The notes beneath the pieces are model-generated. The model searched no databases. It had not been told where the DNA came from and saw only the letters and a program-made list of their open reading frames with translations. Below, piece by piece: positions 31,675-44,056 of a stretch of 64,000 bases of DNA. The stretch lies in NCBI GenBank assembly GCA_963921425.1, contig OY992839.1, positions 11,945,409 to 12,009,408 of the forward strand, given 5' to 3'. The stretch is from Dryas octopetala (lineage: Eukaryota > Streptophyta > Magnoliopsida > Rosales > Rosaceae). The stretch's first letter is position 1. Every line of letters begins with the position of its first letter. Made by a program: the position numbers and the translations under genes.

Positions 31675-34062
31675 TATTATGTGCAAAATTAATTGGTACA
31701 CATCACTATTTAATTTGTTAATGATTATACACTTTACAATATTAAATTAAAATTATTTTTTTAAAAGATCATCTTACCATCACAAATCCAACGGATGTGA
31801 TTCATAGTTTTATTAAGATTTATATTATTAATTTATAATCTTTCTAATTTCATAACCTACCAAAATGCCAAGTGTCCAAAACCACATCTTAAGGTTCATA
31901 ATCACTACTCTTAATTTTTTTCTTTTTCTCTCATCTTCAGCACATTTTATTTTGTCTGGATTTTTCATCAACAACATTCAACATTCAACTACAAAGATTC
32001 AACTACAAAGAGACAAAAACCACGTGAAGTCGCCACGTACATGTGTTAGAAATATAGAGGAGCTGCTTTGTTCCTGATCTTTTACTTGTTTGAAAGTCAT
32101 ATCAACACTTGGGTTTTGAATTTCCATCATCTTTTCTTCAAATTAGTGAGAGAATAGTTGTATTAATTGATTAAGCAAAAAATTGTGGAGTGAAAGAGTA
32201 GAAAAAACCAGGAACAAAACTTAAAAAAAAAAAGGGAAAAGCTTTGCAAATTAAAGAAATAAACGGTGAAGCATAAAATTTATAAAAAGTTAAAAACTTT
32301 TAGGGATAGTTAATTTTGGTGCACATATCATCTCCCAAGAAAAGTGAAGATTAAATAAATAAAATTAAAAAATAGAGCACGAGAATATAAAATGAAAGTG
32401 CGGATATGGTTTTCCAAAAAAAAAAAAAATTAAGATTAAATACCAAATATCAATAGTTTTTCAGCAAAGCAGCAAGTCACTAATTTTTTTTAGTTTAGGT
32501 ACTAACTTAGAGCAAGACATTTTGGATTAGGTTATAAATTAGTTTGCTATACAGTTATGACAGTCGAACAGTCACAACTACTGTTTGAAATTCATAAAAA
32601 TTTAAAATTTATAAGAGTTTAGTGCTTTTGATTTAGGTTTGGAAGATGAAGTCCTGTAACTTAGAGACTAAACTTTAAAGTTTAAGCCTTGCAAACACCA
32701 AAAAAACAACAAATCAATAAAAAATTGTGACTGTTAAACAGTCACAGTTCGGTTGAACCATGTTTTATAAGTTGGTATCTAAACTGAAATTTAGTATCTA
32801 AAATGAAATGACATAAATATTTTAGTAAGTAAAATGAAATAACATTGAAATTTAGTACCTAAAGTCAACGGATCTTAAAAAAAATCAATGATTAAGATTT
32901 GTTGAGTATAATTTCAGATCTTGATATAAAAAACGTATATTCCTTTTGTTGGACATATATGAGATTATGGGCATCAAAAGAAACTTATAAATTGTCCAAA
33001 GTTGGTGCTAGAGTTGGTTTGTGGCATTTAATTTTTGAGTGAAATGCCCAACATGCCGTTACTTAAAAATTTCGCCCCGGCCCCCACATTTATTGTCTTC
33101 ACTTTGTTATTATCATTGCCAAAACATTTTAATACGTGACCATTTTGCAATGAACGATAAATGTTAAGGGCGAAATATTCAATGAATGGTAGGTTAGACA
33201 TATCTCCAAAAAAGAGTTCTAAATTCTGAAAGAATTTTATTAAACCATTTTACAAAGTGATTATACAAAGGCATTATTTTCATAAGTTTACGTAGTATTT
33301 TTATTTACTAAAAAACAATCCTCTTACTCCAGCCACAATACAAAAAAAGAAGTTCAGGATATGAGTATGTACGTAAAAGAATTGGACACATTCTAATAAA
33401 TAAGAGAGCAAATTTACTCACCACTTTAATTTGACGATGAGCATTACCAAGTTACCAACTTATTAAAAGTTTCTCATGTGTCACAAATTATAACTATGGT
33501 TAACTATTTAATAAAATAATAGTTTTACACATATTTTTTCTTTAAATAAAATAAAATTCAAAATTAAAAACCCATCAGCTACCCCAACCAATATGTAGCA
33601 ACCCCACCACCCAACTTTTCTGCAGCCCTCCCCCGTCTTTGCGATGGCGACCTTCTCTTGAGAGCAACATTTGACCACCATGGCCCTCCATTTCACGACT
33701 TTCTTCTTCGACCCTTCTTCTCTCTGCTATTATTCTCATTCTAGAATTTAATGTTATGGTTAACTATGTTTATTTTAAAAAACATATGGCGCCTTTGTAA
33801 AGATAGATGGTGATCGATGCTCACCACCAACTTAAGATGGTGAGCAAACTTGTTCTCAATAAATAATGTAGAAAAATATGCATTTTATTATTTTTTTTGC
33901 TCACGTTGTGTATTAATGTATTAATTTATAGAGTAAGGTGGGCTACTGAAAATTCCGACAGCCTGGAATGTAGCCAAGAACGTATTATATTTTCTTGCTT
34001 CCACATATATCTTTTCTTATTGTCGAGCTTCCATGCATACATATACCTTAATTATAGGTATT
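31675..34062. other. Intergenic, no gene seen
   Basis: 2.4 kb of AT-rich DNA between the MITE and the gene C promoter. Short frames have no recognisable domain. AACAGTCACA-type repeats occur near 32570 and 32735 in opposite orientations. Confidence 0.5.
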
Positions 34063-34244
34063 TTGACCACGTGCAAATTGAAGTCCCCCCCTCTAAGTGC
34101 CTATAAATCGGAACCATTTATTTCATAATACACATCCATAGCAACTCAATACCCTCTTCCTCTCTCTCAATATATCTTCTGACAGTCCTAATTACTCTCA
34201 AGTCTCTTTAATCTCTATCACTCTCTCTCTCTCTGTTGAGACTG
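34063..34244 (+). promoter_or_regulatory. Gene C core promoter and leader
   Basis: TTGACCACGTG (34063-34073) and TATAAAT (34102-34108) lie 137 bp or more before the ATG. The leader contains CT-rich runs (34218-34235), the same polypurine tract seen inverted in A, B and D. Confidence 0.68.
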
Positions 34245-35747
34245 ATGGCTCCTCCAGTTGCTGCTGAAACCATGGAGACACCAAAAGTAACAAGCATCAA
34301 AGCACTTGCTGAATCCCCTGCTCTCAGTTCTGTTCCATCTGCATATGCCTTCACCATTAACCCCAGTGATGAAGCTGATCCCAATGATCCTGAATTCGCT
34401 ATTCCCATTGTTGATATGTCCCTTCTCACATCTGGTTCTCCTGATCAACGCTCCAAAATCGTCCACAACCTCGTCAAGATCTGTCAAGAATGGGGCTTCT
34501 TCATAGTATGTTATTATCTTTGATCAGTTGTTTGAATTATTATTTGCGTTAATTAATGGTGAATATAAAAGCTAATCATCATACTATTTTACTTAATCAG
34601 GCGATTAACCACGGAGTGCCTGAGAGCCTAATGAAGGCGATGATTGATGCGTGTCATGGATTTTTCAGTCTTCCAGATGAAGAGAAGCAAGAGTTTAAAT
34701 CAGGGACTGATGTGCTGGAAATGTTCAAGTATGGCACTAGTTACAATCTTGCTTTGGATAAAGTCCTTCTCTGGAGGGACTTCTTTAAAGTCAGAGTGCA
34801 TCCTGAATTCTATTCCCTCTACAAACCGGCTCGCTTTAGGTAAATATATGTTCTTTTACCATGCAGCTGTATAACAACGTAATAATATTATATTGTCAAA
34901 TTGTGAATTAATTTGTATATTTCAGTTTGTGCTGATGGGTTGTTTTCTTCCTTTTGGTGCAGTGAGATTTCATTGGAGTTTAGCAAAAGAACCAGAGAAG
35001 TAGCACTGGAAATCACAAGAGCAATATCAGAAAGCCTGGGATTAGAGGCCGACTACATACACAATGCAATGAATATGGATCGTGGCTTACAAATGTTGGC
35101 AGCCAACTACTACCCACCATGCCCTCAGCCTGAACATGCAATTGGAATACCCCATCACACTGATCATGGCTTGGTCACACTCCTCATTCAGAATGAGATG
35201 AATGGTCTCCAAGTCGAGCACAACGGCAAGTGGCTCACTGTGGATGGCCCTCCCAATGGTTTTTTTGTAAACCTTGCTGACCAAATGCAGGTACTCATTT
35301 TCTCTCTATTAATCATTTTTAGTCTTTTCTTTTTGTTTTATTTTAATTCTATGGTATGGGGGCCTCGTCTTTTGAAAAAGTGAAGGGAGAAAAAACAGAA
35401 AAAAGCAGTCCCATTATTGCAAACTTCCAAATGTGAAGAAATTGAAAAGGCATGTGTATAATTGATTCCTCATAATTAATTGAATTTATGGTTTTGTGTA
35501 GATATTGACTAATGGTAAATACAAGAGTGTAATGCATCGAGCCACTGTGAACAACAAAGCTACAAGGATATCCATTGCCATCCCACATGGACCTTCGGTG
35601 GACACAATTATTGCACCAGTACCAGAGTTGTGTGAAAGAGAGGGCCAAGCTCCTAAATACATTGGCATGAACTACAAGGAATATATACAAGTTCAACAAA
35701 GTGGCAAGAACTACATGAAGTCCACCTTTGATCACATACGAGCATAA
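34245..35747 (+). CDS. 2-oxoglutarate/Fe(II)-dependent dioxygenase, copy C
   Basis: Exons 34245-34505, 34601-34839, 34963-35290 and 35502-35747, all GT-AG, give 357 residues. Splice phases equal those of the other copies: intron 1 after EWGFFI, intron 2 inside a Ser codon (RF-S-EIS), intron 3 after DQMQ. Iron ligands H232, D234 (PHHTDHG) and H288 (VMHRA); 2-oxoglutarate R298/S300. The N-terminus has 'ETPK' where A, B and F have one residue more. The PVPELCE and YIQVQQ variants separate it from the other copies. It is convergent with gene D (3' ends about 2.8 kb apart). Intron 3 is nearly identical to that of gene F. Family and unknown substrate as for copy A. Confidence 0.9.
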
Positions 35748-36999
35748 TTAAGCTTCTTACAGTCCATACTTCAACTATAGTCATGACGGTTGCAGCTTAA
35801 TTCCCAGCTCTTTTTTTTTTTTTTTTTGTTCAATAATCATGTGATCTTGGTTTGGGTATTGATCCTCTGATAGTGCCAAAGATCTTGTAGTTCGACTGGG
35901 CATGTCCCGAAAACATGGCATTAATTAAAGGGGCAAATGATTCTTTTGGCTCCGTAGTTTAACCTTGTTTTCAATTGGATCCTTTAGTTTCAATTTTTTT
36001 CAATCAAGTCTTTATATTTAATTATTAGAATTTAGTTGCAATCAGCTTCAAAATTAAAATTTTGTAATTATATAGACGACACAGTTGCTAGTGTTTAAGA
36101 TTAATATGCTCAAGGCAGTTAATTGGTGTGCAGTTCAGTTGAAAGAACCGTAGAGTTTGTCTCTCTGCACCCAAATTCGATTCTCCCTCCCCTTAAATCT
36201 CAAAAAAGGGATTAATATTATAAGGAATGGTCTAAAATATATAGTCATATGCTGTTAATATAAGAAAAAAAGATATAACAATATTTAAAAATTTCAAAAA
36301 GGGCGTCGTTTGTTAGTATTTAAGAAATAGATATTACTAAAGCTAAGCACTATTTTAACTCAATGTGGTTCTTGGTATTTTACCAAATTATTTCACATCC
36401 GTTTTTCATTGAGTAGTTTTATATATGTGAAAATATATATGCATCAAACCTGAGGGGTTTGCATTGTAATTTTAGAATTTTATGGGTTTATGTGTAAATA
36501 TGATCGATAAATCTAGGCCTGGTATTATTGTAATTAACTCCAAGGTTAAAATTTTCATTTAAAGATGCTTTATGTTATTGTCGATGGATTTTGAATATAT
36601 GGAATTCTAAAGAAAGAGTTATGTGAAAACAATTTAAAATCTTACAACGTCTCACATTAAATCTCATAGAGTGCGTGTAATTAATTATTGCCTTGATAAT
36701 ATATATATTTTGAACATTTTGGTTATGTATGATTTGCCTATATATAAATAAAATATTACGGAATATATATAATTATATATAAATCCACATGTATGTATAA
36801 GTGTGCATGTACACATGCATTGACTTTCATGCCAAATCACTTATTAGTTTGTTGTAATTGTTGACCAATAATGATAGTCAAATTACTTTAGAATCAACTT
36901 CATCAATGCGTGGGATGTTGGAAGTACTGTCACGTGGTAGGGGAAAAATAAAAAAAAACAAGATAACAAAGATTCAACTGCGGCGAAATAAAATAAAGC
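35748..36999. other. Intergenic, no gene seen
   Basis: 3' flank of gene C. A stretch at 35945-36060 (TTTGGCTCCGTAGTTTAA) looks like one terminus of a Mutator-like element without a partner. (T)n at about 35812-35827. No gene. Confidence 0.45.
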
Positions 37000-37700
37000 T
37001 TTCATATAATATTTTTTTAAGAAGACGGCCTAAAATCTTAGAGTTAAACCTTATTATAAAAACTGACAAACTAGGCCATGCCTCAATGCATAAAATTTTA
37101 CACTGCTGAGAACTATATAAGCCAACTCTAGGCCTTTGTTATTGAATTATCCAGTATTTTTATCAATAAACTCTTTAAGAATTCTCTTAATTTTCTGGTG
37201 GACTCCAGTTTTTCCTTTCATGATCTCACTGGGTCAAGTGGTATCAGAGCGAGGATTTGCCTGGCTTGATGGGTGAATGCCCCGCAGGAGGATATCATGG
37301 AATAGACTTTGAACAACACCTTTATCGACTAAAGGAGTGAGGAGGATGTGACTGTGGTAGTGCCGCAGAGACTGAATTAGGAAGCTCTGAAAGTAGGAGT
37401 GAAAGTGATTCTGATGCAGATGATGTCCCTAATGCTCCTAAAAGTGTACTAGCTTCTCAAGCTCCTACTCCTTCCAAGGATGTTGCTAATCAGTTCTCTG
37501 CGGCTCTGCCCCTGCCAATGTTCCAGTCTTGTAGATCCGAGTGTTTCTGTTCGTGAACCTCAACCTCGATCAATATGAAGTTGCTCCAACTGCTGCCCCT
37601 AATCAAGATTCCCAGATTACTTCTGTAGATGTGCCAGTTCTCCTCCCAAGAAACTTATTTAGTAGATCACACATTTAGTAGATGTGCCAATTCCTGACGT
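37000..37700 (+). mobile_element. LTR-retrotransposon remnant with tRNA-Met primer site
   Basis: TGGTATCAGAGC at 37239-37250 is the copia-type primer-binding site. It is preceded by LTR-like DNA ending near 37230 and followed by decayed gag-like DNA with Ser/Asp codons (about 37380-37560) broken by stops. Ends are estimates. Confidence 0.55.
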
Positions 37701-38527
37701 ACGTTTGAATTATCTGCCGTTCCTATTTTCTCTGAATATATTCCCAACTCATGCACTCTTCTTCATCTCCATGTTTTAATAGTTGTGATTAATGTTTTGG
37801 TAAACATCATATGCTGAGTTAAACGTGAGTACATATTTACAACTTAGTGTGCACATTTGACATTTCTATATACAATCTTTCTCGACTTCCATTTTTATCT
37901 TTCTTTACCCCTAACAAAAGGTTGAAGTCTCCTTAAAAAATGCGTACGTAGCTTTTACAAATGTGTACTGCAATTTGCAATGTGCATATGGAATTTGCAA
38001 TTTGTAATATTATAAAAAAAAAAAAAAAAAGGTGAGATTTTGGAAAATTAATTTAATAGTGTTAATTAATCCATCTCAACGTGTTATAAAGGTCAAAATA
38101 TATAGACTATACTTGGAGAGATCAGAAGATTGAGGATTCTCTACTTTTAATTACTTGGTGAATTTATAATATTTTATGAATTATGAAAGTTATTAGGTTA
38201 GTCTAGTACGTAGGGATAGTGGATGGATAATGAATTAGCTTTAGATTGAGTATGTGTTCGATTCCTTGCAATATAGCCAAAAACAAAAAAATTTAAGCAT
38301 GAAATGTATTTTTCATATTAAATACGCGCTCTTACATGTTTATACGTCTACGGACTTCTAAACCTATGTGTTCAATCATCAATCAAATTACAAGATCTTC
38401 GGCAATAACTGATCGAGCAGTATACCTAAAACACCGATGATAACATAATTATTGAAAGAGAGAAAAAATAAACCAGAATGAATCGGCAACTGTTTCAATA
38501 TGGTTGAAGTCCCTGTAGACAGCTTAA
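37701..38527. other. Intergenic; 3' flank of gene D
   Basis: From about 38030 the sequence resembles the 3' flanks of A and B (GTGAGATTTTGGAAAATTAA and later blocks), showing that the ancestral duplication unit included this flank. No gene. Confidence 0.55.
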
Positions 38528-40034
38528 TTATGCTCGTATGTGATCAAAGGTGGACTTCATGTAGTTCTTCCCACTTTGTTGAAGTTGTATATATTCCTTG
38601 TAGTTCATGCCAATGTATTTAGGAGCTTGGCCTTCTCTTTCACACAACTCTGGTGCTGGTGCAATAACTGTGTCCACCGATGGTCCATGTGGGATGGCTA
38701 TGGATATTCTTGTAGCTTTGTTGTTCACAGTGGCACGATGCATCACACTCTTGTATTTACCATTAGTCAAGATCTACAAAAAGAACAAAAAAATACCAAA
38801 TATTTAAATATTCATGACTACATGAGCAATCAATTATACACGTGGTTCTTTTTCTTCACAAAGGTACAGAACATTTGGAAGTTTGACTAAATGTCAGATG
38901 GGATTGCTTTTTTTCTCCCTTCTCTTTTTGAAAAAAAAGAGCCCGCCCACAACCAAAGAATTTGATATCTAACTAAAAATGATTGATTAGAGATCGAGAA
39001 AATGTCTACCTGCATTTGGTCAGCAAGGTTTACAAAAAAACCATTGGAAGGGCCATTCACAGTGAGCCACTTGCCGTTGTGCTCCACTTGGAGACCATTC
39101 ATCTCATTTTGAATGAGGAGTGTGACCAAGCCATGATCAGTGTGATGGGGTATTCCAATTGCATGTTCAGGCTGAGGGCATGGTGGGTAGTAGTTGGCTG
39201 CCAACATTTGTAAGCCACGATCCATATTCATTGCATTGTGTATGTAGTCGGCCTCTAATCCCAGGCTTTCTGATATTGCTCTTGTGATTTCCAGTGCTAC
39301 TTCTCTGGTTCTTTTGCTAAACTCCAATGAAATCTCACTGCACCACAAAAGAAAATCATCAATTAATGATCTAGATTTACAATATAATTATATGGTAAGA
39401 AAATCATTAATCAATGAATTAGATTTACAGTTTATACATACCTGAAACGAGCGGGTTTATAGAGGGAGTAAAACTCAGGATGCACTCTCACTTTGAAGAA
39501 GTCCCTCCAGAGAAGCACTTTATCCAATGCAAGATTGTAACTAGTGCCATACTTGAACATTTCCAGCACATCAGTCCCTGATTTAAACTCTTGCTTCTCT
39601 TCATCTGGAAGACTGAAAAATCCATGACACGCATCAATCATCGCCTTCATTAGGCTCTCAGGCACTCCGTGGTTAATCGCCTGATTAAGTAAAATAGTAT
39701 GATGATTAGCTTTTATATATATTCACCATTAATTAACACAAATAATAACACAAACTGATCAAACAAAATAACATACTATGAAGAAGCCCCATTCTTGGCA
39801 AATCTTGACGAGATCATGAATGATTTTGGAGCGTTGATCAGGAGAACCAGAGGTGAGAAGGGACATATCCACAATGGGAATAGCGAATTCAGGATCATTT
39901 GGATCAGCTTCTTCATTGGGGTTTATGTTGAAAGCATAAGCAGAAGGAACAGAGCTGAGAGCAGGGGATTCAGCAAGTGCTTTGATGCTTGTTACTTTAG
40001 GTGCCTCCATGGTTTCAGCAGCAACTGGAGGAGC

Positions 40035-40037
<3 letters not shown>
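38528..40037 (-). CDS. 2-oxoglutarate/Fe(II)-dependent dioxygenase, copy D
   Basis: Minus-strand exons 40037-39777, 39680-39442, 39337-39010 and 38773-38528 give 357 residues with the family splice phases. H91 of INHG, iron ligands H232/D234/H288 and R298/S300 are intact. Distinguishing residues: NINPNEEAD in exon 1 (shared with F), VNGPSNGFF in exon 3, DTVIAPAPE and GQAPK in exon 4. Intron 1 is nearly the same as that of F. The reading frame continues upstream into a GA tract as Ser-Leu repeats; the MAPP methionine is taken as the start by comparison. It is tail-to-tail with C and head-to-head with the P2 fragment and E. Confidence 0.9.
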
Positions 40038-40079
<42 letters not shown>

Positions 40080-40166
40080 GGAGGGTGTTGAGTTGCTATG
40101 GAAGAGAAAAATATGTTCTAATTTATAGGCATGCAGTTCGGGTGACCTCAATTTACACGTGGTCAA
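40038..40166 (-). promoter_or_regulatory. Gene D core promoter and GA-rich leader
   Basis: TTGACCACGTG (40166-40156), TATAAAT (40127-40121), then a leader with about 16 GA units (40039-40071) immediately before the ATG. Confidence 0.68.
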
Positions 40167-40199
40167 CATGCGTTATGGAAGCAAGAAAAAATTTAATAA

Positions 40200-41375
40200 G
40201 TCGTAGCCTACCTTGCCCCATAAATTAATTGATACACAACATGCAGAATATCCACCTATAGCAATCAACCAGCTGTACTTTTTGTTTTATCTCAACAACA
40301 ATACATAATATTTAATTGTTTATCACATTCTTATTAGAATATTGTGTCCAAATTTTGAACATATAAACCACATAATTTGAAATTCCAGAGCCAAACAAAA
40401 CAATGTTTTATAGCTTAATTAAACCTGTCTTCTAGTGGCCAAACTGTCTTCTAAAATGATCATTACGTACGCTTCTTAGTTTTGAACAGGCAACACGTAC
40501 TACAAAAGAGCCTACTAAAAGAACCAAAAGATGAACAATAGGGCCGCAAGAGGCTTAGGAAAAATCAAAGAAAAATCAATGTGGCCACATGATTTATTAA
40601 AATGCACATGTATATCTATTAGTGGGCCGGTATGTACATGCATGTACTTATATATGCCAAATCACTAATTAGTTTGTTGAAATAGTTTTTTTTGGTCGGT
40701 TAGTTTGTTGAAATAGTAGAAAAATGTATAATGATAGTCAAATTACTTAATAACGGTCAGCTTCATTAATACGGTGGGCGGTGGCAACTAAGTACAGAAG
40801 TACTCTTACAGTCTTACTTGATAAGAAATTAATAAAGAAAACATTACAATATGTTGGAGTTGGTTCTTATATATATGTCTTCAAATGTGGATGTTATTCT
40901 TAATATTTCAAAGACTTCTAGAAATAGTCCAAAGATTTTCAGCGTAGTCAATATCAAACTCATTGCTAAATGGTGATGATCGAATCACCTGGGTTAAATC
41001 AAACTCATTGAATTTTGTTTTGAAGAAGATGTAGCTTTGTTCAAGTAGAATCATTGTGAACAGATACAACAAGCCAATTAGGCAGAACATTATTAAACCA
41101 GAATATTAAAACCAGCATGATAAACAACATGTTGAGCAAGAAGGTGTGCAATAACAACAGATAACCTTTTCTAACTCCACCATGTAAGACTTAGCATCCT
41201 CAACTAGAACCATAAAAATAATTTAATCTTCCCCGGGAGTCTCATATTCCATAACTTCCGCCAGAGAGGATGTAGTGATCGTTGCGTAGAACTGCTTGCT
41301 TGAATTTGAATCACCTTTCGTTTCAATCTCTTTCGATATCTCATCTCTATCACTCGATCTCTCGGGACTAGCTCG
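40200..41375. other. Intergenic with a 14-bp micro-retroinsertion
   Basis: TTTTTTTTGGTCGG at 40686-40699 is flanked by perfect 17-bp copies of TTAGTTTGTTGAAATAG (40669-40685 and 40700-40716). The first part of the region resembles the gene B upstream DNA. The last about 80 bp are a dioxygenase leader belonging to P2. No gene. Confidence 0.7.
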
Positions 41376-41436
41376 ATGGCTCCACCAGTTGCTGCTGAAA
41401 CCTTGGAGGCACCAAAAGTAACAAGCATCAAATTCA
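41376..41436 (+). pseudogene. Dioxygenase pseudogene P2, first about 20 codons only
   Basis: ATG at 41376 reads MAPPVAAETLEAPKVTSIK, the start shared by copies C-E, and then breaks into unrelated sequence with a stop soon after. The 5' leader (from about 41310, CTCTTTCGATATC-type) resembles that of gene E. It is a truncated duplicate; the rest of the gene is missing downstream. Confidence 0.85.
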
Positions 41437-41761
41437 TTGCTCATACATGGCCACGCAAAATTATTAAGGACTTAAGTGCTCTCAATTATATAACTAAGTA
41501 GAAATACACAATATTTTTGTTTGGCTGTGATGCCTCCACGTACTTTACCAAGAAAAAAAACACAATTTTTTTTGGTATGTATCGAGAATGAACAATTTTA
41601 CTAGACCTTGTGCAAAAAACGTCCAATCAATGATCAATTAGCATTAAAAGCATTATGTAAGGAGTAAAAACAACCGTTAATTAAATAAAGAGAAAACGTG
41701 AGAAATGAGTTTAATGGCATAAAAGGGATTTACAGAATTTAGATTTTTAAAAATGCTAACT

Positions 41762-42131
41762 AGCTAGTGAGAAATCTAGACATCTATCAAAAACCAATTG
41801 GTAATAGGTGGAGAGGCCCAAGACTTATAAGCACATATGCTAAGCTCTAGTTTTTTGATGTGGGATATTGTTCCACATGTATTACTCTCAACTCCGCACG
41901 TGTGATGAGATTTTGAGCCTTACACGTGAACAAATTGTATTGGGTGACGTGGGAGCACATGTGGCCGTTGGGCCTTACACGCGGATAACATGGCTCTGAT
42001 ACCATGATAAATTTAGGCATCTATCCCAAAATCAATTGGCAATGGGTGAAGAGGCCCAAGACTTATAAGCACATATGCTAAGCTCTAGTTTTCCAATGTA
42101 GGACATTGCTCCACATTACTCTCAAGAGCTA
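41762..42131 (-). mobile_element. TRIM (terminal-repeat retrotransposon in miniature)
   Basis: Two direct repeats of about 120 bp (about 41767-41890 and 42005-42126) share CCCAAGACTTATAAGCACAT and CATATGCTAAGCTCTAG. Between them is a 115-bp interior with a primer-binding site on the minus strand (CATGGCTCTGATACCA on plus, 41989-42004) next to the right repeat. AGCTA occurs on both sides (41762-41766 and 42127-42131) and may be the target-site duplication. No coding capacity, 360 bp in all. Confidence 0.8.
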
Positions 42132-43168
42132 AGAAATTTATATATATATGAAAAGTAAGTGAGTTGGCACCTAATCAAATGAGTTAAACATGAAAAGAAA
42201 AAGGCATGGGTTTTAATGGAAAATGAGTTTGATGAGAATTTCCCTAATTTACTATTAATAGGATATTATAAATGCATTTGGTACTTAATTAATATTATTT
42301 GTTTTTAATTGGTTATATTGCAGGGAATCCAAACCTCAATTAATCTATCTTAAACGTAACCCATTATCTTTGGACTAAACACATAGCTTTCATAATAAGA
42401 TTTGATTTGGATTCTCTTTTTTTCTTAATTTTGCTTATTTCAATCATAGCCACGTGTGTATTATAAATTCAAGAATTCAATTAATTTGAAAGCTAAAACC
42501 TAATATCTAAGCGATGAATGAGTCATAGAAGTGGTAAAGTTTTCAAATGTACGTCGATGGACCCACGCTTGCATTTGTACGTTCATTCCAAAATAAACAT
42601 TCAAATAGGAGATCTTTGATAAAGCTCAACCTGCTTTTTTTTAATAATTTTTAAACATAAAATTAGAGTTTAGTCCTTATTACATTTTTTTTTTGGACTA
42701 TTATGGGTATGTTTTTTCTAAATAAAGCCTTTTTTTTTTCTTCTAAATAAAGCCCTTTAATTAACCACGGTCATGTCAAAAAAATATGTCATTATTTTTA
42801 TTTTTTAAGGGTATGTATAGGGTACGGGTCCACCACATACACTCCTAGACTATAAAATGAGGTTTATGAAAGCTACATATTAGGATTTAAATCTTCATGG
42901 GAATCTCAAAGTTCAAATATAATATAAAGCCGACAAACCAGTATCGAGGGATCGAAAAAGAAGCAAAAATGCAATGCCAAACACTCGGCAATGGCCGCTG
43001 CATGAGTGCTCGACAACTGGTATACGTGAAAAAAACATAGAAACTAATGTACCAATATTATGTAATGTGGAATGGTTACAATATTATTGAAGGTTATTTA
43101 GAATTCTAAAAGTCATAAGGCTTTAGTTTGTAAAATGTAAAATTAAAAAAACTGAATGGAAGACTCCA
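42132..43168. other. Intergenic, no gene seen
   Basis: AT-rich. A patch near 42385-42470 (TTTGATTTGGATTCTCTTT then TTTCAATCATAGC) resembles the 3' flank of gene E at about 45690-45760, so it may be duplicated flank DNA. Confidence 0.5.
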
Positions 43169-43376
43169 TTTTTTAAACAGTAATGCTACAATTACTACAT
43201 TTTTATACCACAATTTCATACCATCTTACATGGCATTCATACATTGGACACTAAAAATAAAAAATAAAACCTAAAAAAGAAAAAGGAAATACTCTTCCAA
43301 TAAAGTAATGACACATCAGGTGAGATACAAATGTGGGAAAAAAAATATGGAACAACTAGCATTATTGTTTTTTAAA
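43169..43376 (-). mobile_element. Mutator-like MITE with perfect 9-bp target-site duplication, copy 1
   Basis: Element 43178-43367 (190 bp), CAGTAATGCTAC…CTAGCATTATTG, flanked by TTTTTTAAA at 43169-43177 and 43368-43376. Reverse-complement relative of 57215-57405. Confidence 0.85.
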
Positions 43377-43914
43377 CTGTGTTAGCCAAATCAACACCTT
43401 ATAAGTTGGGAAAATGTTTAGGCTAAATAGAACTCATAAAAAATCAAATACGTTTTTTATAGAGGAAATTATATTGGATACGTTGCAATCAAATCTTAAG
43501 TTTAATTTTGAAATTAAAAAATTTGTAAAGATTTGAATCTAACAGCAAATAAACCCCAAATGTAAGGAGATAAAAAATATACTTACCAATTACAAAACGT
43601 TGAAATGGGTAAAACCTCATCTGTCATGCTTTAGGGGTATTTTAGAGAATATAAAATTATGATTTTAAATGTGGCTAACTCATCAAGCTTAGGATGAAAA
43701 GTTGCTTAGTTGACAACTAGTCAAATGGGTAAATTCAATAGAAAAAAAAGTCCTGAATTTTTATTAAAAAAAAAATGGGGGTTTCACCTAATTTTCTTTA
43801 AAAGGGAGTGTAAATGTATAATTGTTGGTGGATTCTGCATGTTATGTACGTATCAATTTATGGGGTCAGGTGGGCTACAATGTACCTTGCTTCTATACTG
43901 CATGTTGACCACGC

Positions 43915-44056
43915 GTAAATTGAGAGCCCCTGAAGTGCCTTTAAATTTGAACCATTTATCCCTCTCTCTCTATCAATCTTCTTAGTAATACTCATCTTAC
44001 TCGAAGCAGTCTCTTTCGATCATCGATCTTTATCACCCTCTCTGGAGACTAGGTCG
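43915..44056 (+). promoter_or_regulatory. Gene E promoter with altered G-box and TATA
   Basis: TTGACCACGCG (43915-43925) replaces the usual TTGACCACGTG, and TTTAAAT (43940-43946) stands where the others have TATAAAT. The leader is CT-rich and shared with gene F. Confidence 0.55.

Noticed and set aside
29569..34245. Bidirectional promoter between head-to-head genes B and C
   Set aside because: The starts are 4.7 kb apart with repeats between, and each gene has its own TATA and composite box.
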